Both the position numbers and the translations under genes were made by a program. The notes under the pieces are model-generated. The model saw only the letters and a list, made by a program, of their open reading frames with translations, was not told the origin of the DNA and ran no database searches. This document shows, one piece after another, positions 63,931 to 64,000 of a DNA stretch of 64,000 nt (the stretch's first letter is position 1; every line of letters starts with the position of its first letter). This DNA is from Gigaspora rosea (Eukaryota; Glomeromycota; Glomeromycetes; Diversisporales; Gigasporaceae), in NCBI GenBank assembly GCA_003550325.1, contig QKWP01001063.1, forward strand, positions 54,367-118,366. Reading direction: 5' to 3'.

Positions 63931-64000
63931 AGTTTACTTAATGTATGAAGTTAAAATTAATTAGTAAAATTTTGTTAATCATAAGATTTTATAAAATTTT
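63931..64000. other. Single N followed by a 69-bp exact repeat of 63163-63231
   Basis: After one N at 63931 the last 69 bases are identical to the start of the palindrome B unit at 63163. A one-base gap followed by a perfect duplicate about 770 bp downstream looks like a contig join in a repeat. Confidence 0.8.

Overview
This is a very AT-rich eukaryotic nuclear window, dense in homopolymer runs, ATT/TA microsatellites and transposable elements. Only one host gene can be modelled with confidence. Short GT-AG introns, one spliced SAM-dependent methyltransferase, Tad/I-like LINEs carrying RNase H, and a very large non-autonomous DNA-element load together suggest an early-diverging fungus. An arbuscular mycorrhizal fungus of the Rhizophagus/Glomeromycotina type is my best guess. 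That is inference from style and family recognition; no marker gene is present.

Layout. (1) 1.2-7.5 kb: a LINE on the minus strand with one uninterrupted 1830-aa ORF (endonuclease, reverse transcriptase, RNase H, C-terminal zinc motif), preceded by a frameshifted upstream ORF. (2) 7.5-15 kb: AT-rich spacer with small inverted-repeat elements and foldbacks. (3) 15.27-16.57 kb: a three-exon methyltransferase gene, 316 aa, minus strand, with an N-myristoylation-type start and an eroded SAM-binding motif I. (4) 16.6-25.5 kb: microsatellite-rich, element-poor spacer with a weak spliced-gene remnant near 22.2-22.9 kb. (5) 25.5-64 kb: a mosaic of nested mobile elements with almost no host coding sequence.

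The repeat mosaic contains several recognisable systems. A family of DNA elements with TTA/TAA target duplications and GGGGAGTG-type ends (PIF/Harbinger-like by duplication only) ranges from about 130-bp MITEs to a 3-4 kb form. The long form carries a 327-bp tandem array in which every unit is two long palindromes; copies lie at 35.1-39.3 kb and 58.6-61.7 kb. A short non-LTR retroposon family, called Y here (41571-42394, 35182-36274, 44411-46200), carries its own small ORF with a conserved PPPKD peptide and shares its 3' tail with the full-length LINE, so it was probably mobilised by that LINE in trans. Retroposons with tRNA-like 5' ends (31526-32192, 55318-56130, and 61814-63121 called X) are unusually long for SINEs. 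Several hAT-like elements have exact 8-bp target duplications (23385-23955, 25800-26054, 29632-30019, 49304-49746). Broken Ty3/Gypsy-like fossils lie at 39.3-40.5 kb and 51.5-52.7 kb.

Insertions are nested, and some are supported by empty sites: Y inside the long DNA element, a MULE-like insert with a 9-bp duplication in the same element, a PIF-like element inside Y, and hAT-like and mariner-like elements inside a decayed LINE. Two N gaps (46463-47416 and 59823-60807) and a single N at 63931 mark assembly uncertainty in repeats.
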